The translations under genes and the position numbers were made by a program. Below the pieces are notes generated by a model. It ran no database searches. It saw only the letters and a list, made by a program, of their open reading frames with translations, and was not told where the DNA came from. This document shows, in pieces, positions 45,722 to 55,960 of a DNA stretch of 64,000 nucleotides; positions within the stretch are counted from its first letter, which is position 1, and each line of letters begins with the position of its first letter. Source of the DNA: Cerina litoralis (GTDB lineage: Bacteria; Bacteroidota; Bacteroidia; Flavobacteriales; Flavobacteriaceae); the NCBI GenBank assembly GCA_022008415.1, contig JAIRBC010000009.1:1-64000 (forward strand). The letters are read 5' to 3'.

Positions 45722-46999
45722 TCATTTCAAAGTTGCGAACGCCTGATCCAAATCGGCCTTAAGGTCCGATAAATCCTCTAGGCCAACGGACAAACGAATC
45801 ATATCCTTGGTCGTTCCCGTACTTTCCTGGGCAGCATCGTCCAACTGTTGGTGGGTAGTGCTGGCGGGGTGAATGATCAATGACTTGGTATCCCCCAAAT
45901 TGGCTAAAAGAGAAAATATGTGGGTGGCATCCACTACTTTTTTGGCCGCCTCATAGCCGCCTTTAATACCAAAGGTTATCAGGCCGCTCTGTCCTCCGGG
46001 CAAGTATTTTTTTGCCAAGCGATGATATTTGCTACTTTCCAGTCCGGGATAGTTTACCCAAGCTACTTCGTCCCTCCCCTGCAACCATTTGGCCAGGGCA
46101 AGCGCATTTTCACTGTGCCTTTTAATCCGAACCTCCAAAGTTTCCACCCCTTGGATAATCTGGAAGGCATTAAAAGGACTCAGGGCCGAACCGTAATCTC
46201 GAAGTCCTTCGATCCGTACCTTGGCGATAAAAGCCGCTGCGCCCAAAGCCTCGTGATATACCAGGCCGTGATATCCCGGGGAAGGTTCTGTAAATTCCGG
46301 AAACTTGCCACTGCTCCAATCAAAAGTTCCTGCATCCACAATAGCTCCTCCCAAGGCGGTACCGTTACCGTTGATATACTTGGTAAGTGCGTGGATTACA
46401 ATATTTGCACCGTAGTTGATAGGGTTCAACAGGGCCGGGGTAGCCACGGTATTATCTACGATAAAAGGAATTTGGGCCGCTTTTGCTTCCTTGGAGATGG
46501 CCTCAAGGTCTATTACGTCCAATTTTGGATTCCCCAAAGATTCTACAAAAATGGCCCTGGTGTTTTCTTTTATGGCCTTTTTGAAATTTGCAGGATCATC
46601 GGCGTCAACAAACGTCGTGGTGATGCCAACCCGTGGCAAGGTTACGCTCAACAAATTATAGGTTCCCCCATATAAACTACTGGAAGCCACGATGTGATCG
46701 CCCGATTTGAGCAAAACCAACAGCGCTGTTGCGATCGCCGACATACCGGAGGCGGTGACTACGGCGGCGATACCCCCCTCCAAGGCAGCTATGCGCTGTT
46801 CCAGTATATCGTTGGTGGGATTATTGAGTCTTGTATAAATATTGCCCGGTACCTTTAAGGCAAATATATCCGCTGCATGGTCCGTATTTTCGAACACAAA
46901 AGAGGTGCTCTGATAGATAGGAACGGCCCGGGTTGCGGCAGTCTTGGTAACATCGTGTCCTGCGTGCAGGGCGTTGGTAGAAAATTTTTGATCACTCAT
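45722..46999 (-). CDS. metY: O-acetylhomoserine sulfhydrylase
   Basis: Condenses O-acetylhomoserine with sulfide to homocysteine. The 425-residue PLP enzyme has the PLP lysine in HALTKYINGNGTALGG (about 206), VVTASGMSAIATALL and the SLIIHPASTTHQQLDD motif. The longer length and GGTYNLLSVTLPRVGI favour MetY over cystathionine enzymes. It sits between metK and the metX-containing fusion that makes its substrate. Sulfide comes from the downstream cys operon, so context and reaction agree. Confidence 0.92.
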   Translation of the reverse strand: MSDQKFSTNALHAGHDVTKTAATRAVPIYQSTSFVFENTDHAADIFALKVPGNIYTRLNNPTNDILEQRIAALEGGIAAVVTASGMSAIATALLVLLKSGDHIVASSSLYGGTYNLLSVTLPRVGITTTFVDADDPANFKKAIKENTRAIFVESLGNPKLDVIDLEAISKEAKAAQIPFIVDNTVATPALLNPINYGANIVIHALTKYINGNGTALGGAIVDAGTFDWSSGKFPEFTEPSPGYHGLVYHEALGAAAFIAKVRIEGLRDYGSALSPFNAFQIIQGVETLEVRIKRHSENALALAKWLQGRDEVAWVNYPGLESSKYHRLAKKYLPGGQSGLITFGIKGGYEAAKKVVDATHIFSLLANLGDTKSLIIHPASTTHQQLDDAAQESTGTTKDMIRLSVGLEDLSDLKADLDQAFATLK

Positions 47000-47015
47000 A
47001 TCACTTGGTTTTAAT

Positions 47016-47037
47016 GTATCCGAACAAAATCGGATAC
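47016..47037. repeat. hairpin between metK and metY
   Basis: GTATCCG (47016-47022) and CGGATAC (47031-47037) form a perfect 7-bp stem with an 8-base loop in the 76-base gap. On the minus strand it is followed by CATTAAAACC rather than a U run, so it is a weak terminator or an mRNA-processing stem. Confidence 0.4.
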
Positions 47038-47075
47038 CGGTTATAATATTTTTAAATACGTACTATCCTAAAAAA

Positions 47076-48332
47076 TTAAAGTCCAAAGGCCGCCTTAACC
47101 TTATCCTGGGCATCCAATTTCTCCCAGGTAAAAAGCTCCACCTCCTTCTCGATCCTCCCATTGTAGGGCGATTCAAAGACCTTGGTAACGGTTTGGGGCT
47201 CTTTTCCCATGTGGCCATAGGCGGCAGTTTCCAAATAAATTGGATTCCGAAGTTTCAATCGATCCTCGATAGCAAAAGGTCGCATATCGAATAACTGGGC
47301 TACTTTTTTGGCGATTTCCCCATCGTTCATTTTTACTTTGGCGGTCCCAAAGGTATCCACATAAATTGAGGTCGGCTCAACAACCCCGATCGCATAGCTC
47401 ACCTGTAACAATAACTCATCGGCCACTCCGGCGGCTACCAAATTTTTGGCGGCATGCCGAGCGGCATAAGCGGCGCTCCTATCTACCTTGCTCGGATCCT
47501 TACCGCTAAAAGCACCCCCTCCGTGGGCACCTTTACCACCGTAGGTATCTACAATTATCTTTCTGCCGGTCAACCCCGTATCCCCATGCGGGCCCCCGAT
47601 CACAAACTTACCTGTCGGATTGATGTGATAGGTGATCTGGTCATCGAACAAAGCGCGAATGTTCCCGGGAAGTTTACTTTTTATCCTCGGTATCAAAACG
47701 GAAATAATATCCTGCTTTATTTTTGCCAACATCTTCGCATCGTCCTCCATAAAAGGGTCGTGCTGGGTAGAAACCACAATGGTGTCTATACGCTGTGGTA
47801 TGTTGTCATCGGAATATTCAATGGTCACCTGTGCCTTGGCGTCCGGACGCAAATAGGAAACCGTGCCGTTTTCTCTCCTCAACACCGCCAATTCCTGCAG
47901 TAATTTATGGGATATATCCAAGGCCAAGGGCATGTAGTTTTCGGTTTCCTTTGTGGCATATCCGAACATCATACCTTGGTCTCCGGCACCCTGCTCCTCC
48001 TTGGAACCGCGATCCACACCTTGGTTGATGTCTTGGGATTGCTCGTGAATTAGGGAAATGACCCCACATGAGTTTCCACTAAATTGATATTCCCCTTTGG
48101 TATAACCAATTTTATTGATCACATCGCGGGCAATGGCCTGAAGATCCAAATACGTGCTGCTCTTAACTTCTCCCGCCAAAATAACCTGCCCCGTGGTGAC
48201 CAAGGTTTCACAGGCCACTTTGCTCTCGAGGTCGAAAGCCAAAAAATTATCCAGAAGGGCATCACTTATCTGGTCTGCGATTTTATCGGGGTGTCCTTCA
48301 CTGACCGATTCTGAAGTAAATAAATAGGGCAT
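47076..48332 (-). CDS. metK: S-adenosylmethionine synthetase
   Basis: Makes SAM from methionine and ATP. 418 residues begin [28 protein letters not shown], with the ATP motif [10 protein letters not shown] (about 116-125), the [18 protein letters not shown] loop (about 273-290) and a C-terminal HMGKEP. All catalytic residues are intact. It is the first gene of the methionine side of the supercluster and is preceded by a SAM-II-type aptamer, so its product should repress it. Confidence 0.96.
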   Translation of the reverse strand: MPYLFTSESVSEGHPDKIADQISDALLDNFLAFDLESKVACETLVTTGQVILAGEVKSSTYLDLQAIARDVINKIGYTKGEYQFSGNSCGVISLIHEQSQDINQGVDRGSKEEQGAGDQGMMFGYATKETENYMPLALDISHKLLQELAVLRRENGTVSYLRPDAKAQVTIEYSDDNIPQRIDTIVVSTQHDPFMEDDAKMLAKIKQDIISVLIPRIKSKLPGNIRALFDDQITYHINPTGKFVIGGPHGDTGLTGRKIIVDTYGGKGAHGGGAFSGKDPSKVDRSAAYAARHAAKNLVAAGVADELLLQVSYAIGVVEPTSIYVDTFGTAKVKMNDGEIAKKVAQLFDMRPFAIEDRLKLRNPIYLETAAYGHMGKEPQTVTKVFESPYNGRIEKEVELFTWEKLDAQDKVKAAFGL

Positions 48333-48376
48333 AATGCATTTTTTTATAGGAAAGACCTGACCAAATGCATTGCTAG
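48333..48376 (-). promoter_or_regulatory. expression platform of the metK riboswitch
   Basis: AATGCATT occurs twice: directly before the metK ATG (48333-48340) and at 48364-48371. Being self-complementary, the copies can pair and occlude the start. The distal copy belongs to TAGCAATGCATT, whose TAGCAAT can instead pair with ATTGCTA in the aptamer core. This gives two exclusive states: aptamer folded with start occluded, or aptamer core opened with start free. Confidence 0.55.
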
Positions 48377-48410
48377 GAGTATACGTACCGAAGGAGTGCT
48401 TTCGGCAGCA

Positions 48411-48462
48411 ACTGTTTTAGCAATTTTTTACAGAGGTTGCAAGCAGTCAAATCATTCCTCCT
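48411..48462 (-). ncRNA. SAM-II (SAM_alpha) riboswitch upstream of metK
   Basis: The minus-strand transcript contains TGATTTGACTGCTTGCAA followed by CCTC (pairing with the preceding GAGG as P1), then GTAAAAAATTGCTAAAACAG. Order and spacing match the SAM-II pattern (GAUUU-AAC-x-UUGCA ... GCUAAA), and ACTG in the loop can pair with CAGT at the 3' end to form the pseudoknot. Location before SAM synthetase supports it. Confidence 0.72.
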
Positions 48463-48750
48463 TAATAATGAGGACAAAAGTATGGTAAAAGATTAGGAAC
48501 ACAAAATGTTTGGATATAAATTATAAAGGGACGATAGACCGCTGCGCAACACGAACAAAGACAAAGGACTAATCTTGGGAAAATAGTCCCCACCTTAGCC
48601 CTCCCCAGGGGGGAGGGAACCATTTTCGGAAAAATATTCTCTATTATTTTTTGCAGAGTATACTCCCCTCCTTCTGGAGGGGTTGGGGGAGGATAATACG
48701 GCATAGCTGTTTCTTTATGGACCCAAAAAAGAATATTTGCCGCTCACTCC
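48463..48750. repeat. metK-receptor intergenic region with GC-rich repeats
   Basis: Beyond the riboswitch this gap holds two G/C-skewed hairpins: CCCTCCCC / GGGGAGGG-type at 48599-48617 and CCCCTCC / GGAGGGG at 48664-48681, members of the same dispersed family as 13761-13796. No ORF is convincing. Confidence 0.4.
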
Positions 48751-51645
48751 CTACAAATCATATTTCACCGTAAAAAGCACATAACGAGGCTGCACCAAGT
48801 AGGAAGACGTAGAAAAATAAAAATCGTTGGTACTATCGCGGTTCAAGGAACGGGTATCCAAAAGATTGGTACCCTTAACACCAAATTCCCAATGACTATC
48901 CTTCTTCTGATACGTCAGGTCCGCCTCCAAAAAGCCATATTCGTTATGGAGGGTCTTATCCTTGTCCCTGTAGTTGTAATAATCATAATCCGCCGTAAAA
49001 ATAAACCCGTTTAAAAATGCGGCATCAAATTTAGCAAAGGGTCTATTTGTATAATAGGTAGTTGCTGTACCTCCGTTATCATATTGGTTTACCATATATT
49101 TATAGCCCAGTTCCAAATTTGGTGCCTTTCTAAAATTTGTAGATAGGGAAGCGGAATAGTATTGTACAAACGACTCCGAGATTCTAGGCTTTGCATCCAC
49201 GATATTGTAGTTCTTGGACCAGGAAATATTACCGCCCACACCGGCCTTGAGTTTTCCAAAAGTACGTTGGTACCTGCCATTGCCGCTCAAAGACTCATCG
49301 TTAAAATTTGAATTGATGGTAGTCCCCACCCTATTGATCCCTTCGATCAAGGCATTCCCTTTTAAGGGATCAATACGTTTGGTATAGGTGATATTTCCAA
49401 AAATATTGGTAAAGTTGAACATATTGAAATTAAAATAATTAAGGGAAAGCACATGGTTTAGCGAACTCTCCAATTCCCGATTTCCCTTATAGACCGAATT
49501 ATAATTATTGAGCACATAGGCGGCGGCAAAATCGCTGACGTCCGTAAAAGATCGCGCCACGTTATAGTTAAATCTCAAATTTTCAGATTTCTTGAACTGG
49601 GCATTGATGTACAGATCGGGCAAGAGGGAAGTGAGGTTGTCATGGACCGTAGTACCCAACTGCTCGTTCCTGGTATTGTATTGATGTAACTTAAGTCCTG
49701 GATTGAAGGTGAATATTCCTGCAATCATCTTATAGTGAACACCTAGATATACATCCGAAACATGGTAGGTAACATCGTTGCCAAATTTGTCCATTGGCAT
49801 ATGCAGATTTGATCCATTGTCCAAAATTTGATAGATATTGGAATTAAAATTCTGATTGCTCTGGGTGGTTCCCAAGGTGAAGTTTAAATTACTCTTGGAA
49901 TTAAGAACATAATAATAATCCAATTTGGCATCTACCCTATTGGTGATAATATTCTTGTCCTGATTCATGTCGTATTCGCTTTGGCCCTCATCAACGGGAA
50001 ATAGGTCAACGAAAGCAAAATTGTCACGGATAGAATTATAAAAGGGATCCTCGTCCTGATAGATATACTGCCCCTCAAAAGCAAAAATATGCTTATTGTT
50101 CAGGGAGGTATAATAAAGATTGGCATTTTGATTGACCGACAAAGGTCTCTGTTTTTTTTTCTCATTGATTTCATCAGTTGTGGTAGATACGGAAAGTACA
50201 TTTACATCCTCATCGTCCTCGGACATCTTTAAAAGTGCATCATAATTGACCTGCAACCTGTCATTGGGCTTATACAGCGAACTGAATTTCGCCAGTCCCA
50301 AATGTACTTTTTGATCTGTTGCCCTGGAAGCGTCTTCTACTTGGTCCGAGGTTATGTAGGTAGTAAGACTTTGGTTTTCCATTAGGGTTCCCGTGTACGA
50401 ATAAATGCCAAAGCCGCTAAGGTCCCACGTTTTGGTAGGGGAATAACTGAAATTCACAGCAGCGAACCTGGTATCTATGGCCTTGGCCATATTGTTCTGG
50501 GCAGCAGAAAGGCCACCAATATCCCCGCCAATATCGATAGAAGAACCCTCGCTTTGGCCCGGACTTCTAAACCCGCCCGTAAAATTCTGAAAATCCCTCC
50601 GGTTAAAGGGGGCCTCCCCTATATTGTTCATATCCGTAATAATATTAATGGAGTAATCCGGACTGTAAAAAAACAATTTGGGATGGGCCAAATAACTCTC
50701 ACGAGTACCATAACCGGCCGTAACTTCGCCAAACCAGAACTTTTTCTTGCCTTCCTTGAGCTTTATGTTCAGGGCAATATTATCATCGTCATTGGTAAGG
50801 CCCTTCATTTGGGTCACTTCATTATAGTTTCTCAGCACCTCTATTTTATCCAGGGCATTGGCAGGTATATTGTCTGCCGCCAATTTGGAATCCCCATCAA
50901 AAAAATCCTTTCCTTCCACCATTACTTTGGTCACCCTCTTTCCTTCCACTTCGATCTGGCCATCATCGTTAATTTCCATCCCGGGCAGGTTCGCCAGGAC
51001 ATCCTTCAATTTTTTTTCGGTACCGTTCACAAAGGAATCCGTATTGTAAACAATGGTATCTCCCCTGACGGAAACCGGCATTTCATAGGTAACCTCCACC
51101 CCCTCCAATTGATCGGGCTGTTCATAGAGCACAATTTCCTTGGTGGCATTGGCCTCGGGGGCCGTAAAGGAAAATTCCACGGTTTTAAAGCCCAGATAGC
51201 TCACCCGTACCGTATAACCGACATTCGCCTTTAGGTTCAATTTAAAAAGTCCGTCGTGATTGGTGATACCATAAGACTCCAAGACCTTTGAAGCACTATT
51301 TACTGCGATGACATTGGCCATTTCGATCCCGGTACCAGTACTGTCCTTAACAGTTCCTTTTAGGGTGATTTCTTGGGCATAACTGGCGAAGAATACACAA
51401 AGTAAAAGCATTGGGAAGATTAAGGGTGTCCTTAAAGCACTTAATTTGGTGGCCAACTTGTTCTTTTTCCCAGCTACTTCGCCCGCCTTAATGTCCTTGT
51501 CGGGCAGGTTACCAAAATACTCATTTAACCCTGCCAAACTCCGCTTTTGGTGCCTTGTATCTAAAAAAAAATCTTGCGTAGTCGTTCCAAACTGGAGTAT
51601 TAGGGATGCCCTAACTTTTCTTGTAATCATTGTTGATAAATTCAT
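48751..51645 (-). CDS. outer membrane beta-barrel receptor (TonB-dependent-receptor-like)
   Basis: 964 residues. After a signal sequence, a carboxypeptidase-regulatory-like beta sandwich (about 90-175; ITLKGTVKDSTGTGIEMANV) precedes a plug domain (about 195-300; LKDVLANLPGMEI, KVMVEGKDFF) and a large barrel ending in YVLFTVKYDL. The signal peptide (LSALRTPLIFPMLLLCVFFASYAQ) sits 63 residues in, so either the ORF has an unusual N-terminal extension or translation starts at an in-frame TTG (51456). It is paired with the upstream GLPGLI gene, 44 bases away. Cargo unknown. Confidence 0.82.
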   Translation of the reverse strand: MNLSTMITRKVRASLILQFGTTTQDFFLDTRHQKRSLAGLNEYFGNLPDKDIKAGEVAGKKNKLATKLSALRTPLIFPMLLLCVFFASYAQEITLKGTVKDSTGTGIEMANVIAVNSASKVLESYGITNHDGLFKLNLKANVGYTVRVSYLGFKTVEFSFTAPEANATKEIVLYEQPDQLEGVEVTYEMPVSVRGDTIVYNTDSFVNGTEKKLKDVLANLPGMEINDDGQIEVEGKRVTKVMVEGKDFFDGDSKLAADNIPANALDKIEVLRNYNEVTQMKGLTNDDDNIALNIKLKEGKKKFWFGEVTAGYGTRESYLAHPKLFFYSPDYSINIITDMNNIGEAPFNRRDFQNFTGGFRSPGQSEGSSIDIGGDIGGLSAAQNNMAKAIDTRFAAVNFSYSPTKTWDLSGFGIYSYTGTLMENQSLTTYITSDQVEDASRATDQKVHLGLAKFSSLYKPNDRLQVNYDALLKMSEDDEDVNVLSVSTTTDEINEKKKQRPLSVNQNANLYYTSLNNKHIFAFEGQYIYQDEDPFYNSIRDNFAFVDLFPVDEGQSEYDMNQDKNIITNRVDAKLDYYYVLNSKSNLNFTLGTTQSNQNFNSNIYQILDNGSNLHMPMDKFGNDVTYHVSDVYLGVHYKMIAGIFTFNPGLKLHQYNTRNEQLGTTVHDNLTSLLPDLYINAQFKKSENLRFNYNVARSFTDVSDFAAAYVLNNYNSVYKGNRELESSLNHVLSLNYFNFNMFNFTNIFGNITYTKRIDPLKGNALIEGINRVGTTINSNFNDESLSGNGRYQRTFGKLKAGVGGNISWSKNYNIVDAKPRISESFVQYYSASLSTNFRKAPNLELGYKYMVNQYDNGGTATTYYTNRPFAKFDAAFLNGFIFTADYDYYNYRDKDKTLHNEYGFLEADLTYQKKDSHWEFGVKGTNLLDTRSLNRDSTNDFYFSTSSYLVQPRYVLFTVKYDL

Positions 51646-51689
51646 TTAAGGATAAAGTGTGCCGTTGCCATTTGAATTAATTTGAGCAC

Positions 51690-52526
51690 CTATGGCCTAC
51701 GCCCTCCACCTCGGTTGCCCCCACGGGATCGGAAGTTCTCCCTCATTTCCTTCATTTTCTCTTTGGATATTTCGTCGTACTCTGCTTGGGTAACCACTTT
51801 TCCTTTCTGGGGCGCCTTTATCTCTATCCTTTCCTTGGGGTTCAGGACAATTTTTGTGCACAGAATCGTGGTTATGTCATCATTGACCTCCAAAATAAGT
51901 CCGGGCAAACCCCAGTAATCCCCGGGCCCTTGGTTCACAGGAATCTCGGGGGCATACCATGCCGTTATCTCCACTTGTTTTTCCGTAAATTCATCTCCCT
52001 TGTTCTTATCATCATCGCTCCCGCGACGGAACATGGCACCCATATTGGGCCTTTTTATACTTTTTGTTGCAGTAGCCTTATAGACCGTATAATTTCCTAT
52101 CTTTTTGGTCTCATCCCCAAGTTTCCATTCCATTTTGGGCAGACTGTCTTGTACCAAAAAAATCTTGCCGAACAGATCGTTCTTGGAAATATAGGTGCCT
52201 TCCGGTATGTTCTTGTAATAATCACCCCCAGTGGCACCCATCATCCCAAAGCGTCTGCCGCCGCTATCGTTCCCAGGCTGTTCCAATTTTTCCTCTTCCT
52301 TGTAGATCGATGACGTTCGGTCAAAATCAAACGTATAGGTACGCTCATTCGCTTCCTTCATACGTTTTAACATCTGCTGCTTCCTATCTTCGGGAATGTT
52401 CCGACCACTCAGATCTATCCGAACCGAAGTCTTACTGAAATAAGTGGCTTCTCCCTGAAAATCCTGGGCATGTACGAGCTTCGTCAATCCGACGAAAAGC
52501 AATCCAAAAATTATGAAATCCCTCAT
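51690..52526 (-). CDS. GLPGLI family protein
   Basis: 278-residue secreted protein named for its motif, present as GDYWGLPGLILEV (about 206). The start chosen gives MRDFIIFGLLFVGLTKLVHAQ, a clean signal peptide; the longer frame to 52643 has no family support. The Gly/Arg-rich C-terminus (RSRGGNRGGGRRP) is likely disordered. GLPGLI proteins are typically coupled with barrel receptors like the one downstream, and may assist its assembly or ligand capture. Function is not established. Confidence 0.85.
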   Translation of the reverse strand: MRDFIIFGLLFVGLTKLVHAQDFQGEATYFSKTSVRIDLSGRNIPEDRKQQMLKRMKEANERTYTFDFDRTSSIYKEEEKLEQPGNDSGGRRFGMMGATGGDYYKNIPEGTYISKNDLFGKIFLVQDSLPKMEWKLGDETKKIGNYTVYKATATKSIKRPNMGAMFRRGSDDDKNKGDEFTEKQVEITAWYAPEIPVNQGPGDYWGLPGLILEVNDDITTILCTKIVLNPKERIEIKAPQKGKVVTQAEYDEISKEKMKEMRENFRSRGGNRGGGRRP

Positions 52527-52718
52527 TTGTATGTCTTTTTGTAACCCTAGGACATCAACGATCAACTTTGGTTTAATTCGTCCTGCAAAAAAATTTGTAA
52601 AAACTGGAATCTTTTCATCGGATATTCCCAGAAAGATTTTCACTATCTAACGATATCCCTTATCTTGTACCCTACAATTTATTCAACACGAATGACTAAC
52701 CATTAATCTTCATACCCC

Positions 52719-53333
52719 ATGCATATTGCTGTTGCAGGAAATATTGGTGCGGGAAAGACCACATTGACCCGATTGCTCGCAAAACATTACAAATGGGAGG
52801 CCCATTTTGAGGATGTAGTTGACAATCCCTACCTGGACGATTTTTATAACCAGATGGAAAGGTGGAGCTTTAACCTCCAGATCTACTTTTTGAACAACAG
52901 GTACCGGCAAATTGTACAGATACGCGAGAGCGGGAAAGATGTTATCCAGGATCGTACCATTTATGAGGATGCCTTTATCTTTGCGCCCAACCTACACGCC
53001 ATGGGCCTTATGACCAATAGGGACTTTAAAAACTACACCAGCCTTTTTGAACTGATGGAAAGTTTGGTGCAACCCCCGGACCTCTTGATCTATCTGAGAA
53101 GTTCCATTCCCAATTTGGTAGATCAGATACATAAACGCGGACGGGAATACGAAACCACCATTTCCATTGAGTACCTTAGCCGATTAAACGAAAGATACGA
53201 GGCTTGGGTACACGGTTATGAAAAGAGCAACCTCTTGATCGTGGATGTAGACCAGATCAATTTTGTGGATAATCCCGAGGATCTGGGACAGGTAATCAAT
53301 AAGATCGATGCGGAAATAAATGGATTGTTTTGA
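52719..53333 (+). CDS. deoxynucleoside kinase
   Basis: 204-residue kinase of the dNK/dGK-dAK family in nucleotide salvage. P-loop GNIGAGKTT (about 8-16), catalytic/lid motif QDRTIYEDAFIF (about 73-84) and RGREYETTIS (about 145) are visible. It would phosphorylate deoxyribonucleosides with ATP; which one is not readable. Divergent from the GLPGLI gene, and ends at a large palindrome. Confidence 0.9.
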   Translation: MHIAVAGNIGAGKTTLTRLLAKHYKWEAHFEDVVDNPYLDDFYNQMERWSFNLQIYFLNNRYRQIVQIRESGKDVIQDRTIYEDAFIFAPNLHAMGLMTNRDFKNYTSLFELMESLVQPPDLLIYLRSSIPNLVDQIHKRGREYETTISIEYLSRLNERYEAWVHGYEKSNLLIVDVDQINFVDNPEDLGQVINKIDAEINGLF

Positions 53334-53380
53334 ACCCTAATTTAGCGGAGCCAAGATTTTTTCAATGAACTGTTTTAATC

Positions 53381-53418
53381 AACAAGCCCGTGGATATGAT
53401 CATATCCACGGGCTTGTT
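53381..53418. terminator. 38-nt perfect palindrome, convergent terminator
   Basis: AACAAGCCCGTGGATATG (53381-53398) is repeated inverted at 53401-53418 around a central AT, giving a perfect 38-base palindrome. It lies between the stops of the kinase (plus) and hppA (minus) and can terminate both; the T/U runs are short. Confidence 0.8.
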
Positions 53419-53443
53419 ATTGGTTATTGGTCTAAGATAAAAT

Positions 53444-55840
53444 CTATTTCTTTTTGATGCTCACACTTTCAATTTCCTTTATCACCTTTCCATCATCCGA
53501 TTTAGCGGATTCCTCAAAAGCGGCCAATTGTGCCTTCACTTCCTCCTGAGAACCCTTAAAGGTTTTCTCCTTTGTCGTTGTTTCGCCATTTATTGACGTA
53601 GTGTACACAATCGTAGCTTCGGACAAATCGGATCCTTGAACATTCATCTCCACTTGAATATCATTTTGGTTGGTTGCGGCACCTTCAATGGCATGATCGC
53701 CCAATATAGGTGCGATTACCAGCCCAACCAGACAGGTCAATTTTATTAGAATGTTCATGGATGGACCGGAAGTGTCCTTAAAAGGGTCGCCCACGGTATC
53801 CCCGGTCACGGCCGCCTTATGGGCCTCGGAACCTTTGTAGGTCATGGTACCATCGATCATGACACCGGCTTCAAAGGATTTTTTGGCATTGTCCCATGCT
53901 CCCCCGGCATTGTTTTGGAAAATGGCCCACATAACCCCGCTTACACAAACACCGGCCATATAGCCACCCAAGGGTTCGGCACCAAAAACAAGCCCGATAA
54001 TAATAGGGGTGATTATAGTAATCAAGCCGGGCAATATCATCTCCCTCAACGCAGCCTGGGTAGAAATATCGACACATTTGGCGTATTCGGGCTTTCCCGT
54101 ACCTTCCATAATACCTGGAATTTCACGAAACTGACGGCGTACCTCCTGCACCATTTCCATAGCTGCCTTCCCGACAGATTCCATCGCCAAGGCAGAGAAC
54201 ACAACGGGAATCATCCCGCCCACGAACAACATCGCCAATACATCGGCCCTAAAAATATTGATGCCGTCTATCCCGGTAAAGGTCACATAAGCGGCGAACA
54301 AAGCCAAAGCGGTCAAAGCAGCCGAGGCGATGGCAAAACCTTTCCCTACCGCCGCGGTAGTATTCCCAACGGAATCCAAAATATCGGTACGTTCGCGAAC
54401 TTCGGGATCCAATTCACTCATTTCGGCAACACCACCGGCGTTGTCCGCAATCGGACCAAAGGCATCAATGGCCAATTGCATCCCCGTGGTAGCCATCATA
54501 GCGGAGGCGGCAAGGGCCACCCCGTAGAATCCGGCCAATTCGTAAGATCCATAAATAGCAGCTGCAAACAACAAAACGGAAAAGAATGTAGATTTCATGC
54601 CCACGGAAAGACCGGCGATAATATTGGTGGCCGCACCTGTAGAACTATTCTTCACAATATCCATAACAGGCTTTTTACCCAAACTTGTATAGTAGGCGGT
54701 AACCGCAGAAATCAAAGCCCCGACAGCCAACCCGATACAGGCGGCCCAAAACACGTTCATGGATGAGATATTCTTATATCCTTCACCAAAGAAGTGCATA
54801 TGCATAGTTGCCGGTAACATCCATTTGATCAAGAAGTAACTAGAAAACAACGTTAAAACAATTGCGGTCCAGTTCCCCGTATCCAAAGCTTTTTGCACTT
54901 GTGACTCCTTGGCATCGTTATTGGAGATTTTCACCAAGAAAGTACCGATAATGGAAGCCACAATCCCTACTCCTGCAATTACTATAGGCAATAAAATGGG
55001 GCCCATATTGCTAAAAGCATCCGTGAACTGAGAAGTTGTGGACATGTCTTTAATCAAATAATTTCCCAATACCATTGAAGCCAAAACGGTTGCCACGTAC
55101 GATCCAAAAAGGTCGGCTCCCATACCCGCAACATCCCCAACGTTATCCCCTACATTATCCGCAATGGTAGCTGGGTTTCGGGGATCGTCCTCCGGAATTC
55201 CCGCTTCGACCTTCCCGACCAAATCTGCGCCAACATCGGCGGCCTTGGTATAAATACCGCCACCAACACGGGCGAAGAGCGCAATTGATTCCGCTCCCAA
55301 GGAAAATCCAGCCAATGTTTCCAAGGCTATGGTCATCTCATCATAGAAAGCCACCCCGCCTGTGACGAACATTTTTACAAAAATGAAAAAGAAAAGGCTA
55401 AGGCCCAATACGGCCAAACCAGCAACTCCCAATCCCATAACGGTACCACCACCAAAAGAAACCTTTAAGGCTTGGGGCAGGCTTGTCCTCGCAGCTTGGG
55501 TAGTTCGGGAATTAGCTTCGGTAGCAATGCGCATTCCGACATTGCCGGCCAATGCCGAAAAGAATCCGCCAAAAACGAAGGCTATAATGATCATCCAATG
55601 TGTAGTAGCAACAAAATAAGATATGGTACCCAACGCGACCGATGCGATCAATATAAAGATGGCCAACAATCGGTATTCGGCATTTAGAAAGGCTAAGGCG
55701 CCTTCCTTAATGGCTTTGGAGATGGATTGCATTTTTTCATTTCCCGGATCTTGTTTTTTTACCCAAGAGGCCTTTATAGCAGTAAAAATTAGGCCCAAAA
55801 CTGCCAATATCATTGGCACAAAAATCATATTGGATTCCAT
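53444..55840 (-). CDS. hppA: membrane-bound proton/sodium-pumping pyrophosphatase
   Basis: Couples hydrolysis of PPi to cation export. The 798-residue protein has about 15-16 hydrophobic segments and the catalytic segments [13 protein letters not shown] and [20 protein letters not shown] (about 200-250). [10 protein letters not shown] (about 490) matches the potassium-dependent class. The last 70 residues or so, after the final membrane helix, form a charged, non-hydrophobic tail (ending SVSIKKK) that is longer than in most relatives. The cation pumped cannot be told by eye. It neighbours a soluble pyrophosphatase. Confidence 0.94.
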   Translation of the reverse strand: MESNMIFVPMILAVLGLIFTAIKASWVKKQDPGNEKMQSISKAIKEGALAFLNAEYRLLAIFILIASVALGTISYFVATTHWMIIIAFVFGGFFSALAGNVGMRIATEANSRTTQAARTSLPQALKVSFGGGTVMGLGVAGLAVLGLSLFFFIFVKMFVTGGVAFYDEMTIALETLAGFSLGAESIALFARVGGGIYTKAADVGADLVGKVEAGIPEDDPRNPATIADNVGDNVGDVAGMGADLFGSYVATVLASMVLGNYLIKDMSTTSQFTDAFSNMGPILLPIVIAGVGIVASIIGTFLVKISNNDAKESQVQKALDTGNWTAIVLTLFSSYFLIKWMLPATMHMHFFGEGYKNISSMNVFWAACIGLAVGALISAVTAYYTSLGKKPVMDIVKNSSTGAATNIIAGLSVGMKSTFFSVLLFAAAIYGSYELAGFYGVALAASAMMATTGMQLAIDAFGPIADNAGGVAEMSELDPEVRERTDILDSVGNTTAAVGKGFAIASAALTALALFAAYVTFTGIDGINIFRADVLAMLFVGGMIPVVFSALAMESVGKAAMEMVQEVRRQFREIPGIMEGTGKPEYAKCVDISTQAALREMILPGLITIITPIIIGLVFGAEPLGGYMAGVCVSGVMWAIFQNNAGGAWDNAKKSFEAGVMIDGTMTYKGSEAHKAAVTGDTVGDPFKDTSGPSMNILIKLTCLVGLVIAPILGDHAIEGAATNQNDIQVEMNVQGSDLSEATIVYTTSINGETTTKEKTFKGSQEEVKAQLAAFEESAKSDDGKVIKEIESVSIKKK

Positions 55841-55960
55841 TTAATCTAATGTTAAGTATTTAGCGGGGCAAAAGTAATAAAAATTTAATAATACGACGGG
55901 TGTAAATCCACGGCCTAAAAATTAACCTGGGCATCGCCGTAAAAGGGTTGGCCGGTCAAT

